This document shows, piece after piece, positions 53,646 through 64,000 of a stretch of 64,000 nucleotides of DNA. The stretch is from Roseomonas mucosa ATCC BAA-692. Its GTDB lineage: Bacteria; Pseudomonadota; Alphaproteobacteria; Acetobacterales; Acetobacteraceae. Made by a program: the position numbers and the translations under genes. The notes beneath the pieces were generated by a model, which saw nothing but the letters and a program-made list of their open reading frames with translations, did no database searches and was not told the origin of the DNA. Each line of letters begins with the position of its first letter. Position 1 is the stretch's first letter. The stretch covers positions 364,593 to 428,592 of the forward strand of contig NZ_JHWD01000001.1 of the NCBI RefSeq assembly GCF_000622225.1, given 5' to 3'.

Positions 53646-54143
53646 TTACTCCGGCCGGATCCACTCGGGCTCGTCGACGATGTCGAGGTCGTCGAGGTTC
53701 ACGATCACTTCCTCGGTCCCGGAGCGGACCAGGACGCAATGCAGGTCCTCGGTGTCGGAGGCGTTCAGCTCCTGATGCGGCAGATAGGGCGGCACCAGCA
53801 TGAAGTCACCGGCCTTGGCCTCGGTGATGAATTCCAGCCGGCTGCCCCAGCGCATCAGCGCATGACCGCGCACCACGTAGATGATGCTTTCCAGCGCGCC
53901 ATGATGATGCGGGCCAGTCGGATGGCCCGGCCGGATGAGGTTGGTTCCGGCCCAGAGATGCTGGGAGCCGTTGCGGCTGCCGCTGATCGCGACCTCGCGG
54001 TTCATGCCCAGCGTTTCCGGCGTGTCACAGCTCCGGGCACCGGCCTTCACCACCTTGATGCCGTTGTTGCGCCAATCCTGGGCTTCGCTGGCCGGGGCCT
54101 GGCCGGCCTGGGCAGGGGTCTTCGCGATCGTGCCGTCGGGCAT
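53646..54143 (-). CDS. cupin-domain protein
   Basis: 165 residues from ATG 54143, preceded by AAGGAG at 9-base spacing; ATG 54173 is possible but has no ribosome site. Cupin motif 1 is GPHHHGALESIIYVVRGHAL (the H-x-H-x3-5-E pattern), and motif 2 is DFMLVPPYLPHQELNASD. Binds a metal ion; may be a dioxygenase, isomerase or sensor. Upstream TAAAAT (54186-54191) on the same strand is a possible -10. Confidence 0.88.
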   Translation of the reverse strand: MPDGTIAKTPAQAGQAPASEAQDWRNNGIKVVKAGARSCDTPETLGMNREVAISGSRNGSQHLWAGTNLIRPGHPTGPHHHGALESIIYVVRGHALMRWGSRLEFITEAKAGDFMLVPPYLPHQELNASDTEDLHCVLVRSGTEEVIVNLDDLDIVDEPEWIRPE

Positions 54144-54365
54144 GGCGGGCGTCTCCTTCACAGGGAAATCCATCTCTCGGCACACATTTTAGGGCGCCGC
54201 CAGCATCGTGAAATGGGCGGGTTTTTCAAACTGCCGCGCTTCTCCAGCACAGTCCTCTCCCTCCGCCGCGATGGCGAGAATAGTTTTCCGCGACGAGGGC
54301 CGGGAGGCCGGGGCGCCGAAAACCGATGCTCGACGGGAAGCGCCGCACGCGATAAGCGGCCTGCG

Positions 54366-54434
54366 ATGCCTTATATGGTCTTCTTCGTGTTCCTGATCTT
54401 CCTGACCGCGCTGGCCTCCTGTGTTGTCGGCTGA
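54366..54434 (+). CDS. 22-aa signal-like leader ORF overlapping the next gene's start
   Basis: M-P-Y-M-V-F-F-V-F-L-I-F-L-T-A-L-A-S-C-V-V-G: a hydrophobic helix ending in a lipobox-like LASC and three more residues. The stop (54432-54434) lies inside the first codons of the lipoprotein gene, which begins GTG 54421. Looks like a translational-coupling leader or a signal-only peptide. No strong ribosome site. Not proven to be expressed. Confidence 0.4.
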   Translation: MPYMVFFVFLIFLTALASCVVG

Positions 54435-55455
54435 ACGGTGCGTCCTGGCGGCGCTTCTCCTCCTGCTCCTCCCCCTGGCCGGGTGCGGGGACCTGCCCCA
54501 GCCCTATCGCGGGCAGCCGGGTGGCATGGCGGCCAAGCTGGTGCAGCCGCCTGCCTACCGGATCGCCGTGCCGCCGCCGGACGCGGCCATGCTGACCGAT
54601 GCAGGCAGCAGGCGCTTCGCCTCCGATCTCGCGGATGCGCTGGTGGCGGCCGAGGTGCCGGCCGTGGCGAGCCAGCCCTGGCCGCTCGACTGGCGGCTGA
54701 AGGTGGTGGCGAGCCGCGAGGGCCAGACCATCGTGCCGCGCTACACGCTGGAGAATGCCGACGCGCAATCCGTGGTCGAGGCGCGGGGCAACCCGGTGCG
54801 GATCGAGGAATGGGCGGGCGAGGACCCGAAGATGCTGCAACGCGTGGCCACCAGCGATGCCGGCACCGTGGCCACGCTGCTGGCGCGCGCCGATGCCGCC
54901 CGCCGCGCGGCGGACCCCGCGACGCTGGTGGCGAACGGCCCGCCACGCCTCCGCTTCATCGGCGTGAAGGGCGCGCCCGGCGACGGCGACGCCGCCTTGA
55001 CCACGCGCATGACCGATTTCCTGGCCGACAAGGGCTTCCTGGTGCAGCCCCAGGCGGAGGGTTCCCTCTTCAGCCTGGAGGGGCGGGTGAACATGGTGCC
55101 CATTCCCGACCGGCAGCAGCGGGTCGAGATCCAGTGGATCGTGACCCGCAAGGACGGCCAGGAGATCGGGCGAGCCATCCAGATGAACCAGATCCCGCAG
55201 GGGACGCTGAACGGGCTTTGGGGTGACGTCGCCTATGTGGTGAGCCAGGAGGCGGCGCAGGGCGTGCGCGACATCATCAACAATGCCGGCGGCTTCGGGC
55301 CGCCGCCCACCTCTCCCGGCGGGACCGGCACGAAGGCGCCCGGCGGCAAGCCGCAGGCCGGCGTGGCGCCGCCGGCTCCGGCGGGGGACGCGGCCTCCAT
55401 GGCCGCGCCGCTCCTCCTGCCCGAGGACGATTCCCTGCCGCCTCCCCAGGGCTGA
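54421..55455 (+). CDS. lipoprotein of unknown function
   Basis: 344 residues; start GTG 54421 or TTG 54424, within the leader ORF. Signal peptide with lipobox LAGC (Cys about residue 22). Mature part has a repeated alpha/beta pattern (VVASREGQTIVPRYTLENAD, RFIGVKGAPGDGDAALTTR, VEIQWIVTRKDGQEIGRAI) and a Pro/Gly-rich tail (PPPTSPGGTGTKAPGG). No named family is recognised. Together with the TPR lipoprotein downstream it may form an outer-membrane or peptidoglycan assembly unit (inference). Confidence 0.78.
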   Translation: MLSAERCVLAALLLLLLPLAGCGDLPQPYRGQPGGMAAKLVQPPAYRIAVPPPDAAMLTDAGSRRFASDLADALVAAEVPAVASQPWPLDWRLKVVASREGQTIVPRYTLENADAQSVVEARGNPVRIEEWAGEDPKMLQRVATSDAGTVATLLARADAARRAADPATLVANGPPRLRFIGVKGAPGDGDAALTTRMTDFLADKGFLVQPQAEGSLFSLEGRVNMVPIPDRQQRVEIQWIVTRKDGQEIGRAIQMNQIPQGTLNGLWGDVAYVVSQEAAQGVRDIINNAGGFGPPPTSPGGTGTKAPGGKPQAGVAPPAPAGDAASMAAPLLLPEDDSLPPPQG

Positions 55456-55503
55456 AGCGGCGGGAGAGACGCCGCGCGGCCTGCTCCACGGGGCTGTGGC
55501 GGC

Positions 55504-55541
55504 CGCGATCCGGAGGCGGAAGATTTGCTCACCGGATCGCG
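55504..55541. repeat. inverted repeat between the lipoprotein and TPR genes
   Basis: Ten-base arms CGCGATCCGG and CCGGATCGCG separated by 18 bases, 49 bp past the lipoprotein stop. Could be an operator dyad or an RNA stem in the TPR leader. No T-run. Confidence 0.5.
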
Positions 55542-55584
55542 ATTGCTCTGGAAGAGCCTCGCCATGCCGCCTACGCTGCATTGC

Positions 55585-57279
55585 ATGATGCCATTCTCCC
55601 TGGAGCCGGGGCTGCGCGCGGTCCTGCTGACCGCCGCGCTCCTCGCGGGATGCGCGGCGGGCGATGGTCCGCGAACCGCAGGCGATGCGCCCCGCGGTGC
55701 CTTCGGACCTTATCTGGCGGGCCGCTTCGCCTCTTCCGAGGCGGACAGTGCCATGGCTGCCGCGCAACTCGGGGAGGCACTGCGGCAGGACCCCGACCAG
55801 ATCGAGGTGCTGCAACAGGCTTTCGGCGCCGCGGTGATGAACGGCCAGTCCGATGCGACGCGCCTCGCCCGGCGCCTGCCCGAGGACCAGCTGGCGAACC
55901 TGCTTCTCGCCGGGGCGGATGCCCAGGCGGGGCGGTGGGACCGCACCGAGCAGAGGTTGCGCACCCTGCCACGCCGGGGCTCGGCGCAGTTGCTCCAGCC
56001 CCTGCTGGTCGCCTGGGCCCAGGCGGGGCGGGGCGACACCGCGCAGGCCCTGGCGCTGCTGCGGCCCTTCATCGAGGACGGGCGGCTGCGCGGCGTGATC
56101 GCGCTGCATGCCGCGATGATCGCCGATCTGGGTGGACAGCCGCAGGATGCCGCGCGCTACCTGCGCCTGGCGATCGCGGATACCCAGGAGCCGAACCTCC
56201 GCTTGGCGCAGATCGGTGCCGGCATCCTTGCCCGGGCCGGTCAGGAGGCGCAGGGCGCGCGGCTCTTCGACGTGATGGCCCGGGGGAACGACGACATCGC
56301 CATGGCCGTCACGCCGGCGCTGCGCCAGAAGGCGCTGCAGGGTCGCGCGGTGGCGAGTGCGACCGAGGGGATGGCGGAGGCCCAGGTCGCCTTCGGGGCG
56401 GCGCTCCGCTCCCAGGGGGGACCAGACCTCGCCCTGATGCTGTCGCGCCTGGCGCTGCGCCTGCGGCCGGATTTCGCCCCGGCCCTGCTTCTCGCCGCCG
56501 ATTCCCTGGCGGACCAGAAGCATACCGACCGCGCCCTGGCGATGCTGGAAACGGTGCCGGAGCGCGATCCGCTGGCGCCGCTGGTGGCGCTGCGCCGTGC
56601 CTCCCTGCTGGATGCCATGGGCCGGACTGCCGAGGCCGAGGCGCTGCTGCGCCATCTGGCGCAGAGCCATCCCCAGGCCGTGCAGCCCGTGGCGCAGCTC
56701 GGCGACATGCTCCGCACGAGGGGGCGCTTCGGCGAGGCCTCGGCGGCCTATGGGGAGGCACTGGCCCGGGCCCGCGCGGACGGGTCCGTCGGCTGGCCGC
56801 TCTACTATGCCCAGGGCATTGCGATGGAGCGTGACGGACGCTGGACCGAGGCCGAGGCCTCCTTCCGCCGTGCCCTGGCGCTGGCGCCGGACCAGCCGAG
56901 CGTCCTGAACTACCTCGCCTATTCCTGGGCGGAGCGGGGCGAGCGGCTGCCGGAGGCGAAGCGCATGCTGGAGCGGGCTGCGGCGCTGCGGCCGCAGGAC
57001 GGCAACATCGCCGACAGCCTGGGCTGGGTGCTGCTGCGCCAGGGGGATCTGCCGAAGGCCGTGCAGACGCTGGAGCGGGCGGTGGAGCTGGAATCGCGCA
57101 ACTCCACGATCAACGAGCATCTGGGGGACGCCTATTGGGCGGTCGGCCGGCGGACGGAGGCGCGCTACCAGTGGCGCCGGGCGCTGGATCTCGTCCCGGC
57201 TTCCGAGGACGGGCCCCGGCTTTCCGCCAAGCTGCGGGATGGGTTGCAGACCTCTCCCGCCGCTTCCGCTATGCGCTGA
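55585..57279 (+). CDS. TPR-repeat lipoprotein
   Basis: 564 residues from ATG 55585. Signal peptide with lipobox LLAGC (Cys near residue 21). About ten tetratricopeptide-like helical pairs run from residue 50 to the end. The clearest are the C-terminal ones: RWTEAEASFRRALALAPDQP, RLPEAKRMLERAAALRPQDG and DLPKAVQTLERAVELESRN. TPR lipoproteins of this type scaffold outer-membrane or secretion complexes. The stop lies three bases before ispE. Confidence 0.88.
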   Translation: MMPFSLEPGLRAVLLTAALLAGCAAGDGPRTAGDAPRGAFGPYLAGRFASSEADSAMAAAQLGEALRQDPDQIEVLQQAFGAAVMNGQSDATRLARRLPEDQLANLLLAGADAQAGRWDRTEQRLRTLPRRGSAQLLQPLLVAWAQAGRGDTAQALALLRPFIEDGRLRGVIALHAAMIADLGGQPQDAARYLRLAIADTQEPNLRLAQIGAGILARAGQEAQGARLFDVMARGNDDIAMAVTPALRQKALQGRAVASATEGMAEAQVAFGAALRSQGGPDLALMLSRLALRLRPDFAPALLLAADSLADQKHTDRALAMLETVPERDPLAPLVALRRASLLDAMGRTAEAEALLRHLAQSHPQAVQPVAQLGDMLRTRGRFGEASAAYGEALARARADGSVGWPLYYAQGIAMERDGRWTEAEASFRRALALAPDQPSVLNYLAYSWAERGERLPEAKRMLERAAALRPQDGNIADSLGWVLLRQGDLPKAVQTLERAVELESRNSTINEHLGDAYWAVGRRTEARYQWRRALDLVPASEDGPRLSAKLRDGLQTSPAASAMR

Positions 57280-57282
57280 GCC

Positions 57283-58164
57283 ATGTCCGATATCACGACG
57301 AACCGGCCCCAGGCCGCAGGGGCTGAGGCGGCTGAATTCGCCCCGGCCAAGGTCAATCTCTTCCTGCATGTCACCGGGCGACGCGAGGATGGCTATCACC
57401 TGCTCGACAGCCTGGCCGTCTTCGCGGGGGTGGGCGATGAGCTCACGGCTTCGCCGGCGGAGGCGCTGACGCTGGAGATCGACGGGCCGGAAGGCGGCGC
57501 CCTGGTCGCGGAGCCGGACAATCTGGTGCTGCGCGCGGCGCGCCTGCTGGCGGAAAGCCACGGCGTCTCCCACGGCGCGGCGCTGCGGCTGACCAAGCGC
57601 CTGCCGGTGGCTTCCGGCATCGGCGGCGGCTCGGCTGACGCGGCCGCAGCGCTGCGCCTGCTGGCTCGCCAGTGGCGCCTGCCCCTGCCGCCCGAGGCGG
57701 CGGTGGCGCGGCTGGGCGCGGATGTGCCCGTCTGCGTCGCGTCCCGGGCCGCGCGCATGGGCGGCATCGGCGAGGAACTGGCGCCGGCGCCACGTTTCCC
57801 GGCCTATGGGCTGCTGCTGGCCAATCCGCGCATCCCCCTGTCCACGCCCGCCGTGTTCCGTGCCCGGGCGACCGGCTTCACGCCTCCGGCGGAACTGCCC
57901 GCATCCTGGTCCAGTGCCCGGGCCATGGCCGAGGATCTCCGGCGCTGCACGAACGATCTGGAGGCCCCGGCACGAGAGCTCTGCCCCGCCGTGACGGAGG
58001 TGCTCTCGGCGATCGCCAGCCGGAAGGACTGTCTGTTGGCGCGGATGAGCGGTTCCGGCGCGACCTGCTTCGGCCTCTTTCCCGATCCGGCCATGGCCCA
58101 GGCGGCGGCCGAGAGCCTGCCCTCCGCCTGGTGGCGCTGGGGCGGGGCGCCCGCAGAAGGCTGA
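57283..58164 (+). CDS. ispE: 4-(cytidine-5'-diphospho)-2-C-methyl-D-erythritol kinase
   Basis: 293 residues, GHMP kinase of the MEP isoprenoid pathway. N-terminal FAPAKVNLFLHVTGRREDGYH, ATP loop LPVASGIGGGSADAAAAL and the C-terminal SGSGATCFGLFPDPA are all present. Length standard. Isoprenoids feed ubiquinone and hopanoid synthesis; ubiK and the bc1 genes are in the same window but not the same operon. Confidence 0.96.
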   Translation: MSDITTNRPQAAGAEAAEFAPAKVNLFLHVTGRREDGYHLLDSLAVFAGVGDELTASPAEALTLEIDGPEGGALVAEPDNLVLRAARLLAESHGVSHGAALRLTKRLPVASGIGGGSADAAAALRLLARQWRLPLPPEAAVARLGADVPVCVASRAARMGGIGEELAPAPRFPAYGLLLANPRIPLSTPAVFRARATGFTPPAELPASWSSARAMAEDLRRCTNDLEAPARELCPAVTEVLSAIASRKDCLLARMSGSGATCFGLFPDPAMAQAAAESLPSAWWRWGGAPAEG

Positions 58165-58284
58165 GTCGTGGCCTGCTGCTGCGACGCGGTGGAAAGAAAC
58201 CCGGGCCGGGAGGTCTTTACGGACCCCCTGGGCTCCGATTATCTCCCTCCCCACGCGAAAGCCCGGCTCGCAAGGGCCTGCTAC

Positions 58285-58359
58285 TGGGGCGTAGCCAAGC
58301 GGTAAGGCAGCGGTTTTTGGTACCGCCATTCCCAGGTTCGAATCCTGGCGCCCCAACCA
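58285..58359 (+). tRNA. tRNA-Gln (anticodon TTG)
   Basis: Acceptor arm TGGGGCG / CGCCCCA, D-arm around AGCCAAGCGGTAAGGCA, anticodon stem GCGGT/ACCGC with loop TTTTGGT (anticodon TTG), T-arm CCAGGTTCGAATCCTGG, discriminator A and an encoded CCA end. All stems pair fully. Confidence 0.97.
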
Positions 58360-58379
58360 GCGATCGTATCTCCGGATGT

Positions 58380-58592
58380 CTAGCGCATGGGCTCCAGCCG
58401 AGTGGCGAGGCGACGGGCCAGGGCATAGCCCAGCATGCCGGCGACCGGCGCGGCCGGAAGGGCCAGCAACCAGCCGATATGGGCGCCCTGCACCACCATG
58501 CCGAGGCCGATGCCGAACATCGTCCCGCCGGTCAGGCAGCCGAGGACCCCGGCGGTCAGGCCGAGGATCAGGATCTCTTCGCGTCTCACCAT
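58380..58592 (-). CDS. small two-helix membrane protein, 70 aa
   Basis: 70 residues from ATG 58592. Two TM helices: about residues 8-30 (ILGLTAGVLGCLTGGTMFGI) and 40-58 (GWLLALPAAPVAGMLGYAL), the second ending in basic RRLATRL. The first helix is Gly-rich and could pack as an oligomer. Lies between tRNA-Gln and rpsD on the opposite strand. Function unknown. Confidence 0.6.
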   Translation of the reverse strand: MVRREEILILGLTAGVLGCLTGGTMFGIGLGMVVQGAHIGWLLALPAAPVAGMLGYALARRLATRLEPMR

Positions 58593-58624
58593 CGTATCCC
58601 AGCAGGTGCAGGAAGCCTGCCGCT

Positions 58625-58668
58625 TTGACAAGCGGGGGTTTGACAAGGGGGTGGCACGCCGTTAAGGG
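58625..58668 (+). promoter_or_regulatory. probable rpsD promoter with duplicated TTGACA
   Basis: TTGACA occurs at 58625-58630 and 58640-58645, within repeated TTGACAAG. The second could pair with a weak -10 (TAAGGG at 58663-58668, 17-bp spacing). It precedes rpsD by 150 bp. Confidence 0.45.
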
Positions 58669-58794
58669 GCGCCCTCCTTCCTGGGAATGTGGACGTGGCG
58701 TTCTGCCGCGCGCCCGCTTCCGGCCTTTCGGGGCCGGGGGACTACCGGGACAAAACTGGCCCACCGGGCCATCGAAGACGAAAGGACCCGCCGC

Positions 58795-59412
58795 ATGACG
58801 AAGCGCGCGGAAAGCAAGTACAAGATCAATCGCCGCCTCGGCGTGAACCTCTGGGGCCGTGCGAAGTCCCCGATCGCGAAGCGCGAGTACGGCCCCGGCC
58901 AGCACGGCCAGCGCCGCAAGCAGAAGCCGACCGACTTCGGCATCCAGCTGATGGCGAAGCAGAAGCTGAAGGGCTACTACGGCAACATCGGCGAGAAGCA
59001 GTTCCGCAAGTATTACGAGGAGGCCGTGCGCCGCAAGGGCGACACCTCCGAGAACCTGATCGAGCTGCTGGAGCGCCGCCTGGACGCCGTGGTGTACCGC
59101 ATGAAGCTGGCGGTGACGCCCTTCGCGGCCCGCCAGTTCGTCAACCACGGCCACCTGCTGGTGAACGGCAAGCGCGTGAACATCCCCTCCTATCTCGTGA
59201 AGGACGGCGACGTCATCGAGGTGAAGGAGAAGTCCAAGCAGCTGACCGCCGTGCTCGACGCCGCGCAGTCCGGCGAGCGTGACGTGCCGGAATATGTGCA
59301 GATCGACCACCGCCAGATGAAGGGCTCCTTCATCCGCGCGCCGAAGCTGGGCGATGTGCCGTACCCGGTGCAGATGGAGCCGAACCTGGTCATCGAGTTC
59401 TACTCGCGCTGA
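58795..59412 (+). CDS. rpsD: 30S ribosomal protein S4
   Basis: 205 residues, the usual length. Primary 16S rRNA-binding protein of the small subunit. Family blocks: [40 protein letters not shown] and the S4 domain [20 protein letters not shown] with [20 protein letters not shown]. Its own unit, with a clear intrinsic terminator after it. In some bacteria S4 represses its own operon; no leader was identified here. Confidence 0.98.
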   Translation: MTKRAESKYKINRRLGVNLWGRAKSPIAKREYGPGQHGQRRKQKPTDFGIQLMAKQKLKGYYGNIGEKQFRKYYEEAVRRKGDTSENLIELLERRLDAVVYRMKLAVTPFAARQFVNHGHLLVNGKRVNIPSYLVKDGDVIEVKEKSKQLTAVLDAAQSGERDVPEYVQIDHRQMKGSFIRAPKLGDVPYPVQMEPNLVIEFYSR

Positions 59413-59452
59413 TCCTTTCGCCTCACAGGTAACCCTTTCGGGCCTCCTGCCG

Positions 59453-59490
59453 AACGCCGCCCCTGGGAACGAACCCCCGGGGGCGGCGTT
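59453..59490 (+). terminator. rpsD terminator
   Basis: 11-bp arms AACGCCGCCCC and GGGGCGGCGTT around a 16-base loop, followed by TTCGCGTTTCT (counting from the arm's final TT). Located 40 bp after the rpsD stop. Confidence 0.75.
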
Positions 59491-59535
59491 TCGCGTTTCT
59501 GGAGTAAGCTTTGTGCCTTCCCGGGAGAATCGCCT

Positions 59536-60324
59536 GTGCCGAGTGAGCAGACCCGACGTGTTCTGGCCCTGATCCTGCCGCTGGTGCAGATCGTCGTGGG
59601 GCTCCTGCCGCTGGTAGGGGTGGGAACTTCCATGGCGGTGGTGTCGGGGAGCAGCCAGACGCCAGTGGTGCCGGCGAACTATGCCTTCCCCATCATGTGG
59701 ACGGTGCTTTTCGCACTCTCGCTGGCCTATGGCGTCTGGCAGATCCTGCCGATGAACCATGCGGACCCGCTGCTGAGCCGCGTCGGCTGGCCGCTGGTCG
59801 GGGTCTTCGCGCTGAACACGCTGTGGGAGGCGGTGGCGCAGTTCAGCGGGCGGAACGGGTTCTTCCTGGTGGCGATCATGCTGCTGAACGTCGTTTGCGC
59901 CCTGGCCGCCTTCTTCCTGGCGCGGCGCGGGGTGGAGCCTTCGCGCAGCGGGCGCTGGCTGGTGCTGCCGCTGACCGGTCTGATGGCGGGATGGCTGACG
60001 GCCGCCTGCTTCGCGAACATCTCCGGGGCCGCGCGGGTGGCGGGGATCATCCCGGTGGAGGGGATGGTGGCCACGGTGGCGGCGGTACTGCTGCTGCTGG
60101 CGGCCGGAGGCTTCGCCGCGGCGGTGGTCTGGGCAGCCAAGGGCAGCGTCTGGTACCTGGGCGGCGTCGGCTGGGCACTGGTGGCCGTGGTGGTGGCCAA
60201 CCTGGGGGCGAACCAACTGGATGTGCTGGCGGCGCTGGCGGCCGCGGTGATGCTGGCCCTGGTGGTGGGTGTGGCCTGGACCCGGCGGGTGCCGGGGCGG
60301 CGGGGCAGGCAGCTCGGCGCCTGA
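59536..60324 (+). CDS. TspO/MBR-like multi-pass membrane protein
   Basis: 262 residues, GTG start, about seven TM helices. The region NYAFPIMWTVLFALSLAYGV and NTLWEAVAQFSGRNGF resembles the extended TspO/tryptophan-rich sensory protein group, though tryptophans are fewer than in typical TspO. TspO proteins bind porphyrins and modulate stress responses. The link to the heme genes is only by theme. Ends before a bidirectional terminator. Confidence 0.7.
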   Translation: MPSEQTRRVLALILPLVQIVVGLLPLVGVGTSMAVVSGSSQTPVVPANYAFPIMWTVLFALSLAYGVWQILPMNHADPLLSRVGWPLVGVFALNTLWEAVAQFSGRNGFFLVAIMLLNVVCALAAFFLARRGVEPSRSGRWLVLPLTGLMAGWLTAACFANISGAARVAGIIPVEGMVATVAAVLLLLAAGGFAAAVVWAAKGSVWYLGGVGWALVAVVVANLGANQLDVLAALAAAVMLALVVGVAWTRRVPGRRGRQLGA

Positions 60325-60481
60325 GGGAAGGTGCTGGCGCTCCAGCCGCAGGACACGGAAGGGATGGAGGGCGGCCTGGACGGGGCGTGTTTCCCCGCCG
60401 GGTGCCGGTGCGTTGCCGGAGCGGGGTTTTCGTTCCGTGTTGGTTACGGAGCCGGTGGGAGAGGCGGTATCCGGACAAAAG

Positions 60482-60514
60482 AAACCCCGGCGAGGGCGGA
60501 CCCTGCCGGGGTTT
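60482..60514. terminator. bidirectional intrinsic terminator
   Basis: Perfect arms AAACCCCGGC and GCCGGGGTTT around a 13-base loop. T-rich on the minus strand (GTTTCTTTTGTCC) and adequate on the plus strand (GTTTGCTTTGG), ending both the TspO-like gene and the convergent grxD unit. Confidence 0.85.
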
Positions 60515-60560
60515 GCTTTGGCGCCGGGATGAGTGAGACTTCCGGCTTTCCGGGGAGGTT

Positions 60561-60899
60561 TCAGGCCGCCTGCCCGGTGGGGATGTTCTTGTCCTGAAGC
60601 AGGGTCTGGAGCTCGCCGGACTGGAACATCTCCATGATGATGTCGCAGCCGCCGACGAACTCGCCCTGGACATAGAGCTGGGGGATGGTCGGCCAGTTGG
60701 TGAAGGCCTTGATGCCCTCGCGCAGCTCGGGATCGGCCAGAACGTTCACGCCCTTGAAGGGCACGCCCACATGGCTGAGGATCTGGACCACGCGGGCGGA
60801 GAAGCCGCACTGCGGGAAGGCCGGGGTGCCCTTCATGTAGAGGACCACCGGGTTCTCGGTGATCTCCTGCTGGATGCGGGCGCTGGTGGCGTCGCTCAT
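60561..60899 (-). CDS. grxD: monothiol glutaredoxin, Grx4 family
   Basis: 112 residues. CGFS active site in [20 protein letters not shown], plus the glutathione-binding blocks [20 protein letters not shown] and [19 protein letters not shown]. Transfers [2Fe-2S] clusters and partners with BolA, encoded 10 bp upstream. Matches the usual alphaproteobacterial grxD-bolA pair. Confidence 0.96.
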   Translation of the reverse strand: MSDATSARIQQEITENPVVLYMKGTPAFPQCGFSARVVQILSHVGVPFKGVNVLADPELREGIKAFTNWPTIPQLYVQGEFVGGCDIIMEMFQSGELQTLLQDKNIPTGQAA

Positions 60900-60909
60900 G
60901 GGGTTCCTT

Positions 60910-61143
60910 TCAATCGGGGGCGGAGGTCTGCAGGGCGAGGGCGTGGAGTTCGCCCCCCATGCGGCCCCGCAGCGCGGCGTAGACGAGCTGGTGCTGCTGG
61001 ACGCGGGACTTGCCGCGAAAGGCCTCGGACACGACGGTGGCGGCGTAGTGGTCGCCGTCGCCCGCCAGGTCCTCGATGGTCACGCGGGCGTCCGGGATGG
61101 CGGCGCGGATCAGCGCCTCGATCTCGGCTTGCTCCATGGCCAT
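60910..61143 (-). CDS. BolA-family protein
   Basis: 77 residues. BolA/IbaG fold: [20 protein letters not shown], the cluster-ligand region [17 protein letters not shown] and the conserved histidine in [20 protein letters not shown]. Forms a [2Fe-2S] complex with the CGFS glutaredoxin. Starts three bases after the purL stop. Confidence 0.94.
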   Translation of the reverse strand: MAMEQAEIEALIRAAIPDARVTIEDLAGDGDHYAATVVSEAFRGKSRVQQHQLVYAALRGRMGGELHALALQTSAPD

Positions 61144-61146
61144 GGG

Positions 61147-63372
<2,226 letters not shown>

Positions 63373-63446
63373 GTTCGCCTTGTGGGAAGGCGCGGGCGCG
63401 ATGTCCAGGGGTTCGCGTATCGGGGGAGGGTTGCCGGGACGGGTGC

Positions 63447-64000
63447 TCATGGCCAGGCGTGGCGGAGGCGGTTGGGGAGGCGGGCACGGCCGGCGGCGGT
63501 GCGGTGGAGGGCGGCGAGGGTTTTCAGCCAGTTCCGGTAGGCGGTGAGGGCGCCGTAGCGCGTTGGAAAGGGCGGGATTTTCGTTTGGCGCAGGGTTTCG
63601 GACAAATCCGGGTCCGGGAGGAGCCAGGGCGGGCCGGGGAGAGCGGAGCGGAGGCCGAGGCGGCGGGCGAGGAGGATGAGGCGCAGGCCGAGGATGCGGT
63701 AGGCGCGGCGGGCGGCGCGGCAGATGCGATGCTCGATGGCGCGGAGGGGGTGATTGGGGTGGGTTTCGGCCAGGAGGGTGAGGAGGCGGGTCCAGAGGCC
63801 GTTGTGGGTGAGGCGGCGGAAGTAGCGGGAGATGGTGGCGGGGTTGCCGTAGTGGGGCGGGAGGGCGCGCCAGGGGTCGGGGGTGAGGGCGAGGTGGAAG
63901 ATGGCGTCCATGCGGAGGCGGAGGTCGGCGATGGGGCGGCCGGCGGGGGAACGCGGGAGGATGTGGGGGAGTAGGGCGAGCCACTCGTCGTCGGTGAGGG
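63447..64000 (-). CDS. IS5-type transposase-like DNA-binding protein (5' end off the window)
   Basis: At least 184 codons read from the right edge. [20 protein letters not shown], then [18 protein letters not shown] and [20 protein letters not shown], match the IS5-family N-terminal helix-turn-helix (DUF4096). In place of a DDE nuclease domain there is a basic helical tail ([39 protein letters not shown]). Either a remnant or a domesticated DNA-binding protein. Its stop touches an alternative purL start (ATGA). Confidence 0.75.
   Translation of the reverse strand, partial: LTDDEWLALLPHILPRSPAGRPIADLRLRMDAIFHLALTPDPWRALPPHYGNPATISRYFRRLTHNGLWTRLLTLLAETHPNHPLRAIEHRICRAARRAYRILGLRLILLARRLGLRSALPGPPWLLPDPDLSETLRQTKIPPFPTRYGALTAYRNWLKTLAALHRTAAGRARLPNRLRHAWP

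Noticed and set aside
54226..60810. Very long minus-strand open frame across the lipoprotein, TPR, ispE and rpsD region
   Set aside because: It is antisense to well-supported genes (ispE, rpsD, TPR lipoprotein), crosses tRNA-Gln, and its translation is low-complexity Arg/Gly/Gln; a typical high-GC shadow frame.

Overview
The window is high-GC alphaproteobacterial chromosome, most likely from the Acetobacteraceae (Roseomonas-like). Evidence: GC-rich third codon positions almost throughout, Rhodospirillales-type small families (DUF6111-like, DUF4169), a petABC cytochrome bc1 operon, and densely packed operons joined by ATGA/GTGA/TGATG stop-start overlaps. The taxonomic placement is inference. 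There is no CRISPR array, rRNA operon, prophage or intact insertion sequence. The one mobile-element trace is an IS5-type helix-turn-helix ORF cut by the right edge.

Layout. 1-2.8 kb: pst phosphate-uptake genes (pstS-pstC-pstA, minus strand; pstA runs off the left edge) with a Pho box and a strong hairpin after pstS. 2.8-8.5 kb: an unknown membrane protein, then an Mla-type lipid-transport operon (lipoprotein, MlaD, MlaF, STAS-MlaE) that begins with a flavin amine oxidase. 8.6-12 kb: small secreted proteins and an ABC exporter. 12-15.3 kb: doxX, cca, DUF6111-like, Nudix and DUF1285 genes, mostly overlapping, on the minus strand. 15.4-24.5 kb: plus-strand MoxR / DUF58 / BatA-DUF4159 / VWA-GATase-like operon, followed by a GH15 glycosidase. 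24.5-32.9 kb: two phospholipase D plus EEP-phosphatase gene pairs flanking a cNMP-domain cation/H+ antiporter.

33-45.5 kb: an FAD dehydrogenase, hemA, a phosphatase, two tiny hydrophilic proteins, an FMN reductase and hemF. Divergent from hemF is petABC (Rieske, cytochrome b, cytochrome c1) behind a good sigma-70 promoter. Then mtnP with a coupled GNAT gene, and a dienelactone hydrolase with a coupled 53-aa membrane protein. 45.3-49 kb: DUF4169, phasin, a TetR/COQ9-like protein, proC, ybjN and ubiK. 49.1-52.7 kb: hldD-lgt-midA-pgeF, a tightly overlapped envelope/biogenesis operon facing ubiK across a tandem palindrome. 52.8-58.2 kb: a three-TM protein with an overlapping second ORF, a cupin, a lipoprotein preceded by a 22-codon leader-like ORF, a TPR lipoprotein and ispE. 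58.3-64 kb: tRNA-Gln(TTG), rpsD, a TspO-like membrane protein, grxD-bolA-purL, and the truncated transposase-like ORF.

Most genes are housekeeping or cell-envelope functions. Heme supply (hemA, hemF) sits near the bc1 complex that consumes it. Mla transport, Lgt, HldD, two PLD enzymes and the MoxR module all bear on the envelope. The best candidates for undescribed biology are the MoxR module with its nucleophile-less GATase-like domains, the duplicated PLD/EEP pairs around the antiporter, the leader ORF at 54.4 kb, the overlapping reading frames at 53.4 kb and the tandem palindrome at 49.0 kb.
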